Shown: piece by piece, positions 17,189 to 26,935 of the stretch | How the letters are laid out: each line of letters starts with the position of its first letter | Numbering within the stretch: position 1 is the stretch's first letter | NCBI RefSeq assembly: GCF_003316635.1 | Contig: NZ_QNQP01000014.1 | Span: forward strand, 1 to 64,000 | Origin: Roseovarius dicentrarchi | GTDB taxonomy: Bacteria > Pseudomonadota > Alphaproteobacteria > Rhodobacterales > Rhodobacteraceae | DNA length: 64,000 nucleotides | Reading direction: 5' to 3' | The notes under the pieces: model-generated | Database searches by the model: none | Seen by the model: only the letters and a program-made list of their open reading frames with translations | What the model was told of the DNA's origin: nothing | Program-made: the position numbers and the translations under genes

Positions 17189-17241
17189 TCACGTGCAGCT
17201 TTCGCCCAAACCCTACAGCCTGTCAAGCCGAAGGAAACCCC

Positions 17242-17853
17242 ATGTCCGATGACCTGAACACCCGCCACAACGAAAAGATGCGCAAGATCAAGGCCGCGCG
17301 CGACAAGATGATGCAGACCAAGACCGAGGAAAAGGGCCTGATCATGGTGCATACCGGGTCCGGCAAGGGCAAATCATCGTCCGGTTTCGGTATGATCATG
17401 CGCTGCATCGCGCATAAAATGCCCTGCGCCGTGGTGCAGTTCATCAAGGGTAACTGGGAGACGGGCGAAAAGACGTTCCTGCGCGAACGTCATGCCGATG
17501 AGTGCCGGTTTTTCGTCTCGGGCGAGGGGTTTACGTGGGAAACGCAGGACCGCGAGCGCGATATTGCCGCCGCGCAAAACGGCTGGAAGATCGCGCAGGA
17601 GCAGATCCTTGACCCCGACATCCGGTTCGTGCTGCTGGACGAGATCAACATCGCGCTGCGCTATGATTATCTGGACATTGACGAGGTGGTCGATTTCCTG
17701 CTGCACCAGAAACCCCACATGACGCATGTGTGCCTGACGGGCCGCAACGCCAAGCCCGAGCTGATCGAGGCCGCCGATCTGGTCACGGAGATGACCCTGA
17801 TCAAGCATCCCTTCCGCGACGGCATCAAGGCGCAGAACGGGATCGAGATGTAG
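17242..17853 (+). CDS. cobO: Cob(I)yrinic acid a,c-diamide adenosyltransferase CobO
   Basis: 203 aa. It transfers the adenosyl group of ATP to reduced cob(I)yrinic acid a,c-diamide, forming the Co-C bond. The P-loop GSGKGKSS is at residues 39-46, preceded by the [10 protein letters not shown] strand; the [14 protein letters not shown] and HVCLTGRNA segments are diagnostic of the CobO/BtuR family. The ATG at 17242 follows GAAGGAAA; an in-frame frame start 39 codons upstream lies in the riboswitch DNA and is rejected. It is transcribed away from the main operon and followed after 5 nt by cobQ, forming a two-gene unit without its own B12 box. Confidence 0.94.
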   Translation: MSDDLNTRHNEKMRKIKAARDKMMQTKTEEKGLIMVHTGSGKGKSSSGFGMIMRCIAHKMPCAVVQFIKGNWETGEKTFLRERHADECRFFVSGEGFTWETQDRERDIAAAQNGWKIAQEQILDPDIRFVLLDEINIALRYDYLDIDEVVDFLLHQKPHMTHVCLTGRNAKPELIEAADLVTEMTLIKHPFRDGIKAQNGIEM

Positions 17854-17858
17854 CCGAC

Positions 17859-19307
17859 ATGGCGCGCGCGCTGATGGTTCAGGGCACAGGCTCGAACGTG
17901 GGCAAATCCATGCTGGTGGCGGGACTGTGCCGCGCGGCGCGCCTGCGCGGGCTGTCCGTGGCGCCGTTCAAGCCGCAAAACATGTCCAACAACGCCGCCG
18001 TGACGGCGGACGGCGGCGAGATCGGCCGCGCGCAGGCGCTTCAGGCGATGGCCTGCGGGCTGGCAGCCCATACCGATATGAACCCCGTTCTGCTGAAACC
18101 CGAATCGGAGCGCGGCGCGCAGGTGGTGGTGCAAGGCAAGCGGCTGACCACCACCCGCGCCGCAGATTACGCGGCGCTGAAGCCTACGCTGATGGGTGCG
18201 GTGCTGGACAGCTTCAACCGACTGCGCGCGCAGCATGATCTGGTGATCGTCGAGGGTGCCGGCAGCCCGGCCGAGATTAACCTGCGCCCCGGCGACATCG
18301 CCAATATGGGCTTTGCCGAGGCGGCGGATGTGCCGGTGGTATTGTGCGGCGATATCGACCGGGGCGGCGTGATTGCGCAAATCGTCGGTACGCAGGCGGT
18401 GATGCCAGCAGCGGATGCGGGCCGGATAAAAGGCTTTGTCATCAACAAGTTTCGCGGCGATCCCGCCCTGTTCGATGATGGTTATGCCGCGATCGCGCGC
18501 ATGACCGGCTGGCGCGGTTACGGCGTGGCGCCATGGTTCGCCGATGCCTGGCGCCTGCCCGCCGAGGATGCGCTGGATATCGCCAGCGCGCCGGGTGCGG
18601 CGGGACATCATATCGTCTGCCTGCGCCTGTCGCGCATCGCCAATTTTGACGATCTCGATCCGCTCAGCCAAGAGCCGGACGTTCGCGTCACCATGCTGCC
18701 GCCCGGCCAGCCCATTCCGGCGGATGCGGATCTGGTCATTCTGCCCGGCACGAAATCGACACGCGGCGATCTGGATTTTCTGCGCAGCCAAGGCTGGGAT
18801 ATCGACCTGATCGCGCATCACCGGCGCGGCGGGCGCGTTCTGGGCATCTGCGGCGGATACCAGATGCTGGGTCACTCGGTGTCGGACCCGATGGGGATCG
18901 AGGGACCGCCGGGGGACACACAGGGCCTTGGCCTGCTGAATATCCGCACCGTCATGGGCGATGATAAACGTCTGACCGAAACGCGCGCGCAGCACTGCGC
19001 GCTGGACCTGCCGTTCACAGGCTACGAAATTCATATCGGCCGCAGCACCGGCCCCGATTGCGCCCGCCCCTTTGCCCGGCTGGACGGGCGCCCGGAGGGG
19101 GCCACATCCGCCGACGGGCGCGTTACAGGCAGCTATCTGCACGGAATGTTCGCGGATGACGCGTTTCGCCGCGCGTGGCTGGCCGCGCTGGGTGCGCAGC
19201 CGTCGCAGACGGCCTATGCCTCCGGCGTGGACAGCACGCTTGACGCGCTGGCCGCGCATGTGGAGCGGCATCTGGACGTGGCCGGCCTGCTGGCACTGGC
19301 CAGTTGA
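17859..19307 (+). CDS. cobQ: Cobyric acid synthase CobQ
   Basis: 482 aa. It amidates side chains b, d, e and g of adenosylcobyrinic acid a,c-diamide with four glutamines and ATP. The P-loop is GTGSNVGKS at residues 9-17. The GATase domain has nucleophile Cys331 in [11 protein letters not shown] and His428 in GSYLHGMF. The ATG at 17859 lies 5 nt after the cobO stop; an upstream in-frame extension overlaps cobO and lacks similarity. A perfect hairpin about 75 nt beyond the stop ends the unit. Downstream genes for the aminopropanol arm and nucleotide loop are absent here. Confidence 0.94.
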   Translation: MARALMVQGTGSNVGKSMLVAGLCRAARLRGLSVAPFKPQNMSNNAAVTADGGEIGRAQALQAMACGLAAHTDMNPVLLKPESERGAQVVVQGKRLTTTRAADYAALKPTLMGAVLDSFNRLRAQHDLVIVEGAGSPAEINLRPGDIANMGFAEAADVPVVLCGDIDRGGVIAQIVGTQAVMPAADAGRIKGFVINKFRGDPALFDDGYAAIARMTGWRGYGVAPWFADAWRLPAEDALDIASAPGAAGHHIVCLRLSRIANFDDLDPLSQEPDVRVTMLPPGQPIPADADLVILPGTKSTRGDLDFLRSQGWDIDLIAHHRRGGRVLGICGGYQMLGHSVSDPMGIEGPPGDTQGLGLLNIRTVMGDDKRLTETRAQHCALDLPFTGYEIHIGRSTGPDCARPFARLDGRPEGATSADGRVTGSYLHGMFADDAFRRAWLAALGAQPSQTAYASGVDSTLDALAAHVERHLDVAGLLALAS

Positions 19308-19380
19308 AATTCCCGACCGGGCCGGACTGCATGTCTGTGCGGTCCATTCAACAGGGCAGCATCAAGGTCTGAAGAACGAA

Positions 19381-19404
19381 GACAGCGGCGATGACGCCGC
19401 TGTC
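19381..19404. terminator. Bidirectional hairpin between cobQ and the autotransporter gene
   Basis: A perfect 10-bp inverted repeat GACAGCGGCG/CGCCGCTGTC with an ATGA loop sits between the two convergent genes, 73 nt after cobQ and 25 nt after the autotransporter stop. Each side is followed by only a modest T content, so termination efficiency is uncertain, but symmetry and position fit a shared terminator. Confidence 0.7.
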
Positions 19405-19429
19405 AATGTTTGCAAGGCCAAGATGATCC

Positions 19430-22400
19430 TCAGAACTTCTTGGACAGCTCCAGCGACAAGCTGTGGCTGTTGAAGTCTTTGCCAAAGCTGCCGCCATATT
19501 CAACCTGCGCCTGGAAACCAGCGGTATCGGACAGGATCACCCCAAGGCCGATATTCCCAACCCGGTCCGGAATCGGCACCGAGGAAGAGAAGCGCCCGGC
19601 ACCCGGCGCCCCGGCAAAGCCGGCGCTCACGGTCCAGTCATCATCGCTCAGGAAGCTGACGCCGACATTGGCATACCCATCAAGGTTCCAGCCGTTTTGC
19701 AGCTTCATGTTCCCGCCGAACTCAATCGACGGGGTCGCCGCAAAGGATGTCTGCGCCTGGCTGCCGACAGTCAGATCGAACAGGCCGGCCCCCGTTTCGG
19801 TATAGCCCGATACATCCGTATGGATAACGGCAAGGTCAAACGCGGGCCGCACATATCCTGCGTCAGAGCCAAACGTATAGGCGGCCCGCACGCGCGCGCC
19901 ATAGGTCAGCACGTCAGTATCGCCCGTCGCGGCCCGCTGAAAGCCGGGAATGGCTGTCAGGCGGGTCAGGTCGTAATCACCGTAGCTGGCCATCAGCGCG
20001 CCCGAGATCTCCAACCGGTCAAAGCTGCGGCCAAGCCCGGCCACGACGTATCCGCTGGTGCCTTCGGCGCTGGATTGGCCGCTGTCCGAATCGTAGTCCC
20101 CCTGCCCGATGCCCGCGGCAAAGCCCGCGGCCCAGTCATCGCCGAACCGGAACCGCACACCGCCGCCGATACCGTATTGCGTGCCGTCATATCCGCCCGT
20201 GCCGTCCTGATCGATCCGGGTCGCATCGGCCTGCAACCAGCCACAGCTGCCGGGATCGCCAAGGGAAATGACGTTCTTGCCGTTACGGCAGGCCATGACA
20301 CTGCCCATCCGCGCCTGCGACAGCGCCACCTGCGCGGCCGCGATACCCTGCGCCCCGCCCGGCGTCAGCGAGGACAGCGCCTCGCTGTAGGCCAGCCGCC
20401 CCTTTTCGGCGGACAGATTGCTGATCGCGCCCAGGGCCGCGCCATATTCGCGCGTCCCGCTTTGGAAAATGCCGTCCAGATGACGCCCGACCGCGCGCTG
20501 ATTGGCGTTGAGCGTGCCAAACGCGGCGCCAAAGCGCGTCTTGTTGACGGAAAGCCGCGTGGTGTCGCCCACCCTGTTCAGCTCGAAATCAACCGCCGGC
20601 GCATCCTTGACCTTGAATTCGCCCCGGACGACGCCCTCACCGCGGAATACGGCGATGTCGCCGCCCGGCAGCAAGGACAGCACATTCGGCACGATCCAGC
20701 CGCGCAGATCGGAGGCCCCCGCGACCACCAGCTGGCTGCCGGTGCCGGTTTCGAAATCAACCGGCGCGATCAGGCGCCCGTCGATACCTTGGGTAAAATC
20801 GCCCAGGATGCGCGTTGTTGCCGCAGGGGGCGCGGCCCTCGCAGCCGCAGGTGCCGCAGGCGGCGTGGCAGCCAGAACCAGAGCGCCGGTGTTGACCACG
20901 CTCGCGCCAACCAGCGCGCCTGTCTCAAACGTGCCGCCCGACAGGTTGTTGACCGTTCCGGCCGCATCGCCATCGGCATTCTTCAGCGATACATCGCCCA
21001 CCAGGCGGCCAGCGTTGTTGATGGTCAGCTCCGACTCGCTTCGCGCGTCGTAGTTGGAAAAGTAGGACACAGCCAAGCCGCGGTTCCCCGCCTCTGCCGA
21101 ACCGCCGGCCATGACGGATGCGCCTGCCGCGATGTCCAGCACGTTTCCGCTGCCTTCCGAAATGTAGACACCTGCGCCCTTGTCGGTGCCGCCGCGCACA
21201 TTGCCATTCACGGCAACCGATATCTTGCCAGAGTTGGAAAAGGCGATGCTTTGCGCAAAAATGCCGATCGAATTTTTTCCGTTTACGGTAATGCTCTCGC
21301 TTTGTGTGATATTCACGGCGCTGCTGATGGTGTCCTTCATGTCGCCAAAATTGCCGGCGTAAAGAACGCCATCTTTGCCATAAAGACCACCGCCACCACC
21401 GATGGATTGCGCAATGATGCCGTAGGCGGCATCGCCCGTCGTCAGAATGTTGGCATCGGCGACAACATCGACGCCGCCGCCATTGCCACCGGGTGCATCT
21501 GCATTGGAGTTATCCGGAGCAAGCAAGGTCGATATCGCCAGCTCTTCGCCGGACAGATCGCCGGCGATTCCGCCGCCGCCACCGATGGATTGCGCAATGA
21601 TGCCATGCGCGCCCTTGCCTGCGGTGGTCAGTGCGCCGCTCGCCAGCCTGACCTTGACTGAACCGCCATTACCGGAGGCACCGGCGCCGCCGCCCACCCT
21701 GATACTGGCGTGGCTGTCGGTATCGCCGGTTCCGCCAACACCGCCGCCGCCGCCGATCGACTGTGCCAATATGCCAAATGACCGTGCGCCTGACGTCGTC
21801 ATGTTGATGCCGGTGTCGATGCTGACCGCGCCGCCATTGCCGGTTGCGCCGCCACTGCCGCCAACCGCGATCTCGTAATTCAGATCCAGCAGCTTGTCCG
21901 ACTGGACCGAGCTGCCGTTGCCGGCAATACCGCCGCCGCCGCCAATCGACTGCGCCATCAGGCCATAGGCATCGTCGCCCTTTGTGGTGACAAAGCTGAA
22001 GCTGTACGGATTGATGGTCACGCTGCCGCCATTGCCCGCCGCGCCGCCGCTGCCGCCCATGCCGCCGCCGACAGTGATGCGGCCGCCCGAATTGGTCGAT
22101 CCGTCGGACGCCTGACCGCCGCCGCCGCCAATGGATTGCAGCAAGGCACCATGCGCGCCGTAACCTTCTGTGTTCAGTGACATCCTGTAATCGTTGCCGA
22201 GTAGTGTCGCCTCGACCGCACCGCCGTCACCGCCCGCGCCGCCGCTGCCGCCCAGCGCCAGCGCAACCGTGGCCACCGCCGGCGTGTTTGACGCGGCCGC
22301 AGTGCCGCCAATGCCGCCGCCGCCGCCAATGGACTGCGCGACAAATGCGTCGGACCAGTCCCCCTTGGTGGTGATCGGCGCGTTCAGGCTGACCTTGACA

Positions 22401-25400
22401 CCGCCGCCATGCCCGCCTGAGCCACCCTTGCCGCCGATTGCGGCTGACAGGGATACACTGGCATCTGCGTCATTATCGCCGTTGCTGGCGGTGCCTGTGT
22501 CCGCGCCGGCAGAGCCTGCCAGACCGCCGCCGCCGCCGATGGATTGCAGCAGGACACCGTCGGCATCACCGCCGAAGGTTGTCACATCGCCGTAGACGGT
22601 TGCGTTGACCGCGCCGCCCGAATTGCCCGAACCGCCGCGTGCGCCCACGTCCAGCCGGGTGTTGATCGACACCGATGTCTTGACCGGCTCTTCGCCTTCC
22701 GGGACGGAGCCACTGCCGCCGCCGACGGAAAATCCGGCCGCAACCGACACCGTGCCGCCCTGCCCGGTGCCGCCGCCGCCGCCGATGGACTGGGCGATGA
22801 TGCCCCGCGCGCCCGAGCCGTGAGTGACGAGCTTGGTGCCACCATCCAGCGTCGCCTTGGTCTCGCCCCCGGTTCCGCCGCTGCCACCGCCGCCGCCCAA
22901 ACCGATGTCAATCGCAACCGTCGTGCCGCCGCCGATCTGCTTGCTATCGGCGTTGCCGATGCCGCCGTCGCCGCCGCCGCCGCCGACCGACTGGATCAAC
23001 AGGGCGTTCGCACCGTCGCCAAATGTCTCGACCTTTGCTGTGTCCTTCATATTGACCAGCGCCGCGCCGCCCTTTCCGCCCGAGCCACCCTCGGCCCCGA
23101 TGGAGGTGCCCAGCGTGACGCCGACAGTATTCGAGATGCCGATGGTCCCCGACAGCGTCGACGCCGACCCGCCGTCACCGCCGCCCCCGCCGATGGATTG
23201 CACCAGCGCGCCATGCGCGCCGTCCCCGCCCGTGCGCACAACCGACGCGCCGTTCAGGTCCACCTCGGCATTGCCTGCAATGCCGCCCGCGCCCGGCGCG
23301 CCGCCCAGCGCAACGGTCGAGGTGATGGCAAAGGATTCGCCCTCGCCCGTCGGTGCCGCCACTGTCAGCGCTTCGGCGGTGGACGATCCCCCGGTGCCGC
23401 CGCCGCCCGCGATGGACTGCACCGAAATCCCGTGGGAGGAGGCGCCGGCCTCACTCTCGGGCGCGCCGTCGTCGTCAATTCCGGTTGTGATGACCGTGTC
23501 CGAAACCCTGGCCCGTGCTATCGCCGAATTTCCGCCCCCGGCGCCGGAGCCGCCCAGCGCCGTCTCAATCGTCAGCCCGACCGAGGCCGCATAGCCCGCC
23601 GCCGATCCGCCCGTGCCGCCGCCGCCGCCGATGGACTGCACCAGCAGGGCGCCCGCATTGGCGCCGCGCGTGGTGACGCGGCTGCCAGCCAGCGTGATGT
23701 CCGCCAGCAGGTTCGTCGGGCCAGTCCCGGTTGACGCCCCGGTGCCGCCGCTGCCGCCGATCTGCATCGACACAGGCGACAGGCCAGAGGCGGACACAGC
23801 GTTGCCGCCATTGCCGCCACCGCCGCCGATGGACTGCGAAATGATGCCCTTGGCATTGTTGCCGCTGGTGCCCAGCGTCAGATTCTTGAAGTTGACAAAA
23901 GCCGCGCCGCTGCCCACGCCGGAGCCTGCCGATCCGCCAATCTGAAGCGATAGCGCGCTGACCACAGATGCGCCCGCGACCGAGCCGCCATTGCCGCCAC
24001 CGCCGCCAATCGACTGGACCAGCATGCCGTGCGAGAATTCGCCAGAGGTCTTGATGGTGTTGCCACCGCCTTGGGGTGCCTTGGATGCGTCGGTGATGTC
24101 AGGCTGGCAACTGCCGTAATAGTTGGTCGCGCAGGCATAGCCGCCGGTGCCACCACCGCTGCCGCTGCCGCCCACGCCCAGACCGGCGCCAACCGATATG
24201 TCCAGAACATCGCCGCCATTGCCGCCGCCGCCGCCGATGGATTGCGCAACCAGCCCATAAGAATGACCGCCCGAGGTGCTGACCGTGCCATCCACGACAA
24301 AGGCATTGGCCGTGCCGCCATTACCGCCGACATTCCCCTTGCCGCCGACGGCAAACATGCCCGCGGCGCCGCCGCCATTGCCGCCACCGCCGCCGACAGA
24401 CTGAACGATGATGCCCGCCGCGCCGTTTCCGGTGGTTGTGATCGCGCCGCTGCTGGTGACCTGCGCCGTCGCAGAGTTGTGCCCGATGCCCGCACTGCCG
24501 CCAACCGACAAAAGCCCACCGGCCGCGCCGGCCGCGCCGCCACCGCCCGACAGCGATTGCGCCAGAATACCCGTGGAATAATTGCCCGCCGTTTGGATCA
24601 CGCCGGTATTGTTGATCTCGACATTTGCCGCCGTACCACCGCCACCGCCATCGCCGCCAAGCCCAATCTCCAGCCCGGCGCCGATCCCGCCGGTGCCGCC
24701 GCCACCGCCGATGGACTGGCCCAGAACGCCAAAGGAATGGTTGCCCTGCGTGGTGATTGCCGCGCCGGTGGTCAGCGTCACCTTCTTGGCGTTGCCCCCG
24801 TCGCCACCATCACCGCCGGCACCGGCCAGAACGCGCACAAAGTCGCCCCCGGTGCCGCCTCCGCCGCCCAGCGAATGGAAGGTCAGGCCGGCGCTGTAAT
24901 CGCTTTTCGTTTTGATGGATGTGCCTTGCGTTGCATAAACGCCGACATTGCCGGCATCGCCGCCCCGTCCCGCGGTCTTGGCGTTGCTGCCACCAAGGCC
25001 GCCGACGGACTGCGCCAGAACCCCATATCCGTCGCGACCGTAGGTTTCGATCCCGGCTCCGTTTTCAAGGTTAACCTGAATACTGCCGCCTGTGCCGCCA
25101 TTGCCTGCCCTGGATTTGGAGTCTCCGTTGCCATTTCCGCCCCGGCCGCCTTCGCTGCGGGCAACGATGCCGCGCATGTTGTCACCGTTCGTCTTGATAA
25201 GACCGCCAAGATGGCCGAGCGTCGTGACAGCCGAGGCGTTGTTTTCGTCAACGCCAGCATTGCCGCCGACGCCCCCGGTATTCCTGTTGGGTGATGTGCC
25301 GCCGTCACCGCCGCGCGACAGCGCCAGAATACCGGCCGATTCGCCCGGAATGGCGTTACCGCTTGTGGCGATGGTGATGTCGGCCCGGTTCTGGATCAAG

Positions 25401-26398
25401 ATCTGGCCGCCTGCGGCGCCGCTTCCGCCTTCGTCGCTGTTGTCCTTGGACGCCGAGCCGCTTCCGCCGATGCTTTTGCCGAGGATGCCGTGAACGCCTT
25501 CGCTGGCGGTGCCGATTTCCTGATAATAGACGCCCAGTGCGCCGCTGTTGTTGATGTCGATCACACCGCCCCGGCCGCCGTTGCCGTTCTCGTTTCCGCC
25601 GGAATTGCCAAAGGATTCCGCGTTGATCGCGCGCCCGGCGTTTGCCGCACGTATCGACGTGCTGCTGTCGCCCAGTTGGATCGCTGCGGTGTTCGTTATC
25701 TCTATTTTTCTGGCTGTGCCGCCGTCGCCGCCCTTCTGGTTTCCGACCCCGGTGTTGAATACCCCGCCCGCACCCGAGCTGGCACGCGCATTGATACCGT
25801 ACGCCTTTGCCGTCCGGCCATCCATGGCAGAGGCCGCTATAATGATCGCTGCATTATTGGTGATGCCGATGGTGCCGGTGTTGCCACCACGCCCGCCGTC
25901 GCCTGTCTTTTTGGGCTTGGCCCCGGCGCCGCCGCTGTTTCGGACAAAAATCCCGCCAAGGTCGGCATTCTCCCCCTTGCCGTTCCCCAGTCCGACAAGC
26001 TCAAGGCGACTTGCGTTGTTGACGGTGACATCGGCGCCGCTCGACCCGTTCGGCACGCTGCTGCTTCCCGCTTTGCCGTTCAGATCAAGATACAGTGCGT
26101 AATTCGTCAGGCCAGAGGACGTGTCCATGACGCGATCACCCGTGCTGCTCAACGCGTATCGGACACCGGAATCCACCGACGCCCAGTAGCCATAGGCAAA
26201 ATTCCCGTAATCCGAGGTCAGAGCGCAGCTATACGATCCGGCCGATTCAACCCGGTCGCCACACGCTGCTGCCGCAGATCCGGCGATCAGCATTCCCGCC
26301 GCGGATAACGGCATCAACAGCGCCAGCGTCGAGACGGACGACCTGAAGTTACGGTTTGATCTCGGGCGGCGCGGCGCAATGGTAGGATGACTGACCAT
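19430..26398 (-). CDS. Giant glycine-rich repeat autotransporter (type Va)
   Basis: 2322 aa from the ATG at 26398, which has CGGAG upstream; an in-frame start 18 codons further up is less likely. Residues 1 to about 44 form an extended signal peptide: basic start, hydrophobic stretch from STLALLMPLSAAGMLIAG, cleavage near SAAAA-CGD. The passenger is dominated by about two dozen repeats of 55-80 aa centred on a GhhhQSIGGGGGxGG motif, typical of a beta-helix. An Ala/Pro-rich linker and the ILGDFTQGIDGRL region follow, then a ~270-residue autotransporter beta-barrel ending in LELSKKF with terminal Phe. It should be surface exposed and may serve in adhesion or biofilm; no protease or enzyme domain is seen. 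It stands alone. Confidence 0.9.
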   Translation of the reverse strand: MVSHPTIAPRRPRSNRNFRSSVSTLALLMPLSAAGMLIAGSAAAACGDRVESAGSYSCALTSDYGNFAYGYWASVDSGVRYALSSTGDRVMDTSSGLTNYALYLDLNGKAGSSSVPNGSSGADVTVNNASRLELVGLGNGKGENADLGGIFVRNSGGAGAKPKKTGDGGRGGNTGTIGITNNAAIIIAASAMDGRTAKAYGINARASSGAGGVFNTGVGNQKGGDGGTARKIEITNTAAIQLGDSSTSIRAANAGRAINAESFGNSGGNENGNGGRGGVIDINNSGALGVYYQEIGTASEGVHGILGKSIGGSGSASKDNSDEGGSGAAGGQILIQNRADITIATSGNAIPGESAGILALSRGGDGGTSPNRNTGGVGGNAGVDENNASAVTTLGHLGGLIKTNGDNMRGIVARSEGGRGGNGNGDSKSRAGNGGTGGSIQVNLENGAGIETYGRDGYGVLAQSVGGLGGSNAKTAGRGGDAGNVGVYATQGTSIKTKSDYSAGLTFHSLGGGGGTGGDFVRVLAGAGGDGGDGGNAKKVTLTTGAAITTQGNHSFGVLGQSIGGGGGTGGIGAGLEIGLGGDGGGGGTAANVEINNTGVIQTAGNYSTGILAQSLSGGGGAAGAAGGLLSVGGSAGIGHNSATAQVTSSGAITTTGNGAAGIIVQSVGGGGGNGGGAAGMFAVGGKGNVGGNGGTANAFVVDGTVSTSGGHSYGLVAQSIGGGGGNGGDVLDISVGAGLGVGGSGSGGGTGGYACATNYYGSCQPDITDASKAPQGGGNTIKTSGEFSHGMLVQSIGGGGGNGGSVAGASVVSALSLQIGGSAGSGVGSGAAFVNFKNLTLGTSGNNAKGIISQSIGGGGGNGGNAVSASGLSPVSMQIGGSGGTGASTGTGPTNLLADITLAGSRVTTRGANAGALLVQSIGGGGGTGGSAAGYAASVGLTIETALGGSGAGGGNSAIARARVSDTVITTGIDDDGAPESEAGASSHGISVQSIAGGGGTGGSSTAEALTVAAPTGEGESFAITSTVALGGAPGAGGIAGNAEVDLNGASVVRTGGDGAHGALVQSIGGGGGDGGSASTLSGTIGISNTVGVTLGTSIGAEGGSGGKGGAALVNMKDTAKVETFGDGANALLIQSVGGGGGDGGIGNADSKQIGGGTTVAIDIGLGGGGGSGGTGGETKATLDGGTKLVTHGSGARGIIAQSIGGGGGTGQGGTVSVAAGFSVGGGSGSVPEGEEPVKTSVSINTRLDVGARGGSGNSGGAVNATVYGDVTTFGGDADGVLLQSIGGGGGLAGSAGADTGTASNGDNDADASVSLSAAIGGKGGSGGHGGGVKVSLNAPITTKGDWSDAFVAQSIGGGGGIGGTAAASNTPAVATVALALGGSGGAGGDGGAVEATLLGNDYRMSLNTEGYGAHGALLQSIGGGGGQASDGSTNSGGRITVGGGMGGSGGAAGNGGSVTINPYSFSFVTTKGDDAYGLMAQSIGGGGGIAGNGSSVQSDKLLDLNYEIAVGGSGGATGNGGAVSIDTGINMTTSGARSFGILAQSIGGGGGVGGTGDTDSHASIRVGGGAGASGNGGSVKVRLASGALTTAGKGAHGIIAQSIGGGGGIAGDLSGEELAISTLLAPDNSNADAPGGNGGGVDVVADANILTTGDAAYGIIAQSIGGGGGLYGKDGVLYAGNFGDMKDTISSAVNITQSESITVNGKNSIGIFAQSIAFSNSGKISVAVNGNVRGGTDKGAGVYISEGSGNVLDIAAGASVMAGGSAEAGNRGLAVSYFSNYDARSESELTINNAGRLVGDVSLKNADGDAAGTVNNLSGGTFETGALVGASVVNTGALVLAATPPAAPAAARAAPPAATTRILGDFTQGIDGRLIAPVDFETGTGSQLVVAGASDLRGWIVPNVLSLLPGGDIAVFRGEGVVRGEFKVKDAPAVDFELNRVGDTTRLSVNKTRFGAAFGTLNANQRAVGRHLDGIFQSGTREYGAALGAISNLSAEKGRLAYSEALSSLTPGGAQGIAAAQVALSQARMGSVMACRNGKNVISLGDPGSCGWLQADATRIDQDGTGGYDGTQYGIGGGVRFRFGDDWAAGFAAGIGQGDYDSDSGQSSAEGTSGYVVAGLGRSFDRLEISGALMASYGDYDLTRLTAIPGFQRAATGDTDVLTYGARVRAAYTFGSDAGYVRPAFDLAVIHTDVSGYTETGAGLFDLTVGSQAQTSFAATPSIEFGGNMKLQNGWNLDGYANVGVSFLSDDDWTVSAGFAGAPGAGRFSSSVPIPDRVGNIGLGVILSDTAGFQAQVEYGGSFGKDFNSHSLSLELSKKF
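21240..25490 (-). repeat. Passenger repeats of the autotransporter (QSIGGGGG units)
   Basis: Fourteen exact QSIGGGGG octapeptides and about ten variants (QSVGGGGG, QSLSGGGG, HSLGGGGG, QSIAGGGG, KSIGGSGS and similar) recur at roughly 55-80 aa. Each is preceded by a hydrophobic Gly-x-x-x pattern and followed by GG-rich and T-x-G strands. At DNA level the plus strand shows recurring runs of GCCGCC triplets, so glycines are mostly GGC. The first copies (residues about 300-450) and the last (QSIAFSNSG) are most diverged, as expected for internal duplication. Confidence 0.85.
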
Positions 26399-26770
26399 AG
26401 TTGAATGTCTCCGGATAAAGGGGATGCACGGCACAGCATGGTTTCGCCGCAAGGGTATTCAAAAAGCTTACGGTGGTGCGACTTTCAGTCAAGAAATGCA
26501 TGGTCTGGCGTATGAATTAGGGCCAATGACCCCAATATCCTCCACTGATCCATAGACAGCACAAGTGATCGGGCGCCGCCCGGATGACAACGGCACGCCG
26601 TTTCACAACGGCACGGCGATAGGAAAGCGCGCCCGGATTGCAGTTGCAGGATCATGCAATTTGCGCCGGCACACTGGCCGCCGACGCAGACCGCGGCGCG
26701 CGTCCGGCGGGTGCGCGCCGCCAAGATGCGCTTGCGCTCGCCCCGGCGCCAGAGTAAACTCGGCGGTATT
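26399..26770. other. Intergenic region between autotransporter and tRNA-Gly
   Basis: About 370 nt. Apart from the possible autotransporter promoter there are two repeated CGGCACGCCG/CGGCACGGCG patches near 26590-26620 and a GC-rich Arg/Ala-coding shadow next to the tRNA. I see no gene, Shine-Dalgarno sequence or convincing structure. Confidence 0.4.
26465..26492 (-). promoter_or_regulatory. Possible promoter of the autotransporter gene
   Basis: Minus-strand TTGACT (26487-26492) and TAAGCT (26465-26470) are separated by 16 nt and lie about 70 nt upstream of the chosen ATG. It is the only good -35-like hexamer I see in this spacer. The TAAGCT -10 is a weak match, so this remains a pattern-based proposal. 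Confidence 0.35.
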
Positions 26771-26845
26771 GCGGATGTAGCTCAGGGGTAGAGCTTCTGC
26801 TTCCCAAGCAGACGGTCGCGCGTTCGAATCGCGTCATCCGCTCCA
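26771..26845 (+). tRNA. tRNA-Gly (anticodon CCC)
   Basis: 75 nt including an encoded CCA. Acceptor arm GCGGATG (26771-26777) pairs with CATCCGC (26835-26841), followed by discriminator T and CCA. The D-arm contains AGCTCAGGGGTAGAGC. The anticodon arm is TCTGC-TTCCCAA-GCAGA with CCC at the anticodon, and GTTCGAATC forms the T-arm. It decodes GGG glycine codons. Confidence 0.95.
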
Positions 26846-26935
26846 CCATCCTTCGATAGTCAGGTTTGCCGGCTATTACTGACCAGCAGTGCGGTATCGG
26901 GATGTTGTATCAGCGTCGATCAGCTGCCGGGCGCG

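Noticed and set aside
21240..25490. GCC-rich periodic repeats as a CRISPR or satellite array
   Set aside because: They are explained by the in-frame glycine repeats of one protein.
19463..26300. Long open frames on the plus strand opposite the autotransporter gene
   Set aside because: They encode Ala/Pro/Arg-rich shadows of GGC-rich glycine repeats, without domain signatures or ribosome-binding sites. The minus-strand product has a signal peptide and a barrel.
26771..26845. Functional link between tRNA-Gly(CCC) and the glycine-rich autotransporter
   Set aside because: The autotransporter uses mainly GGC glycine codons, which are read by a GCC anticodon, so adjacency looks coincidental.
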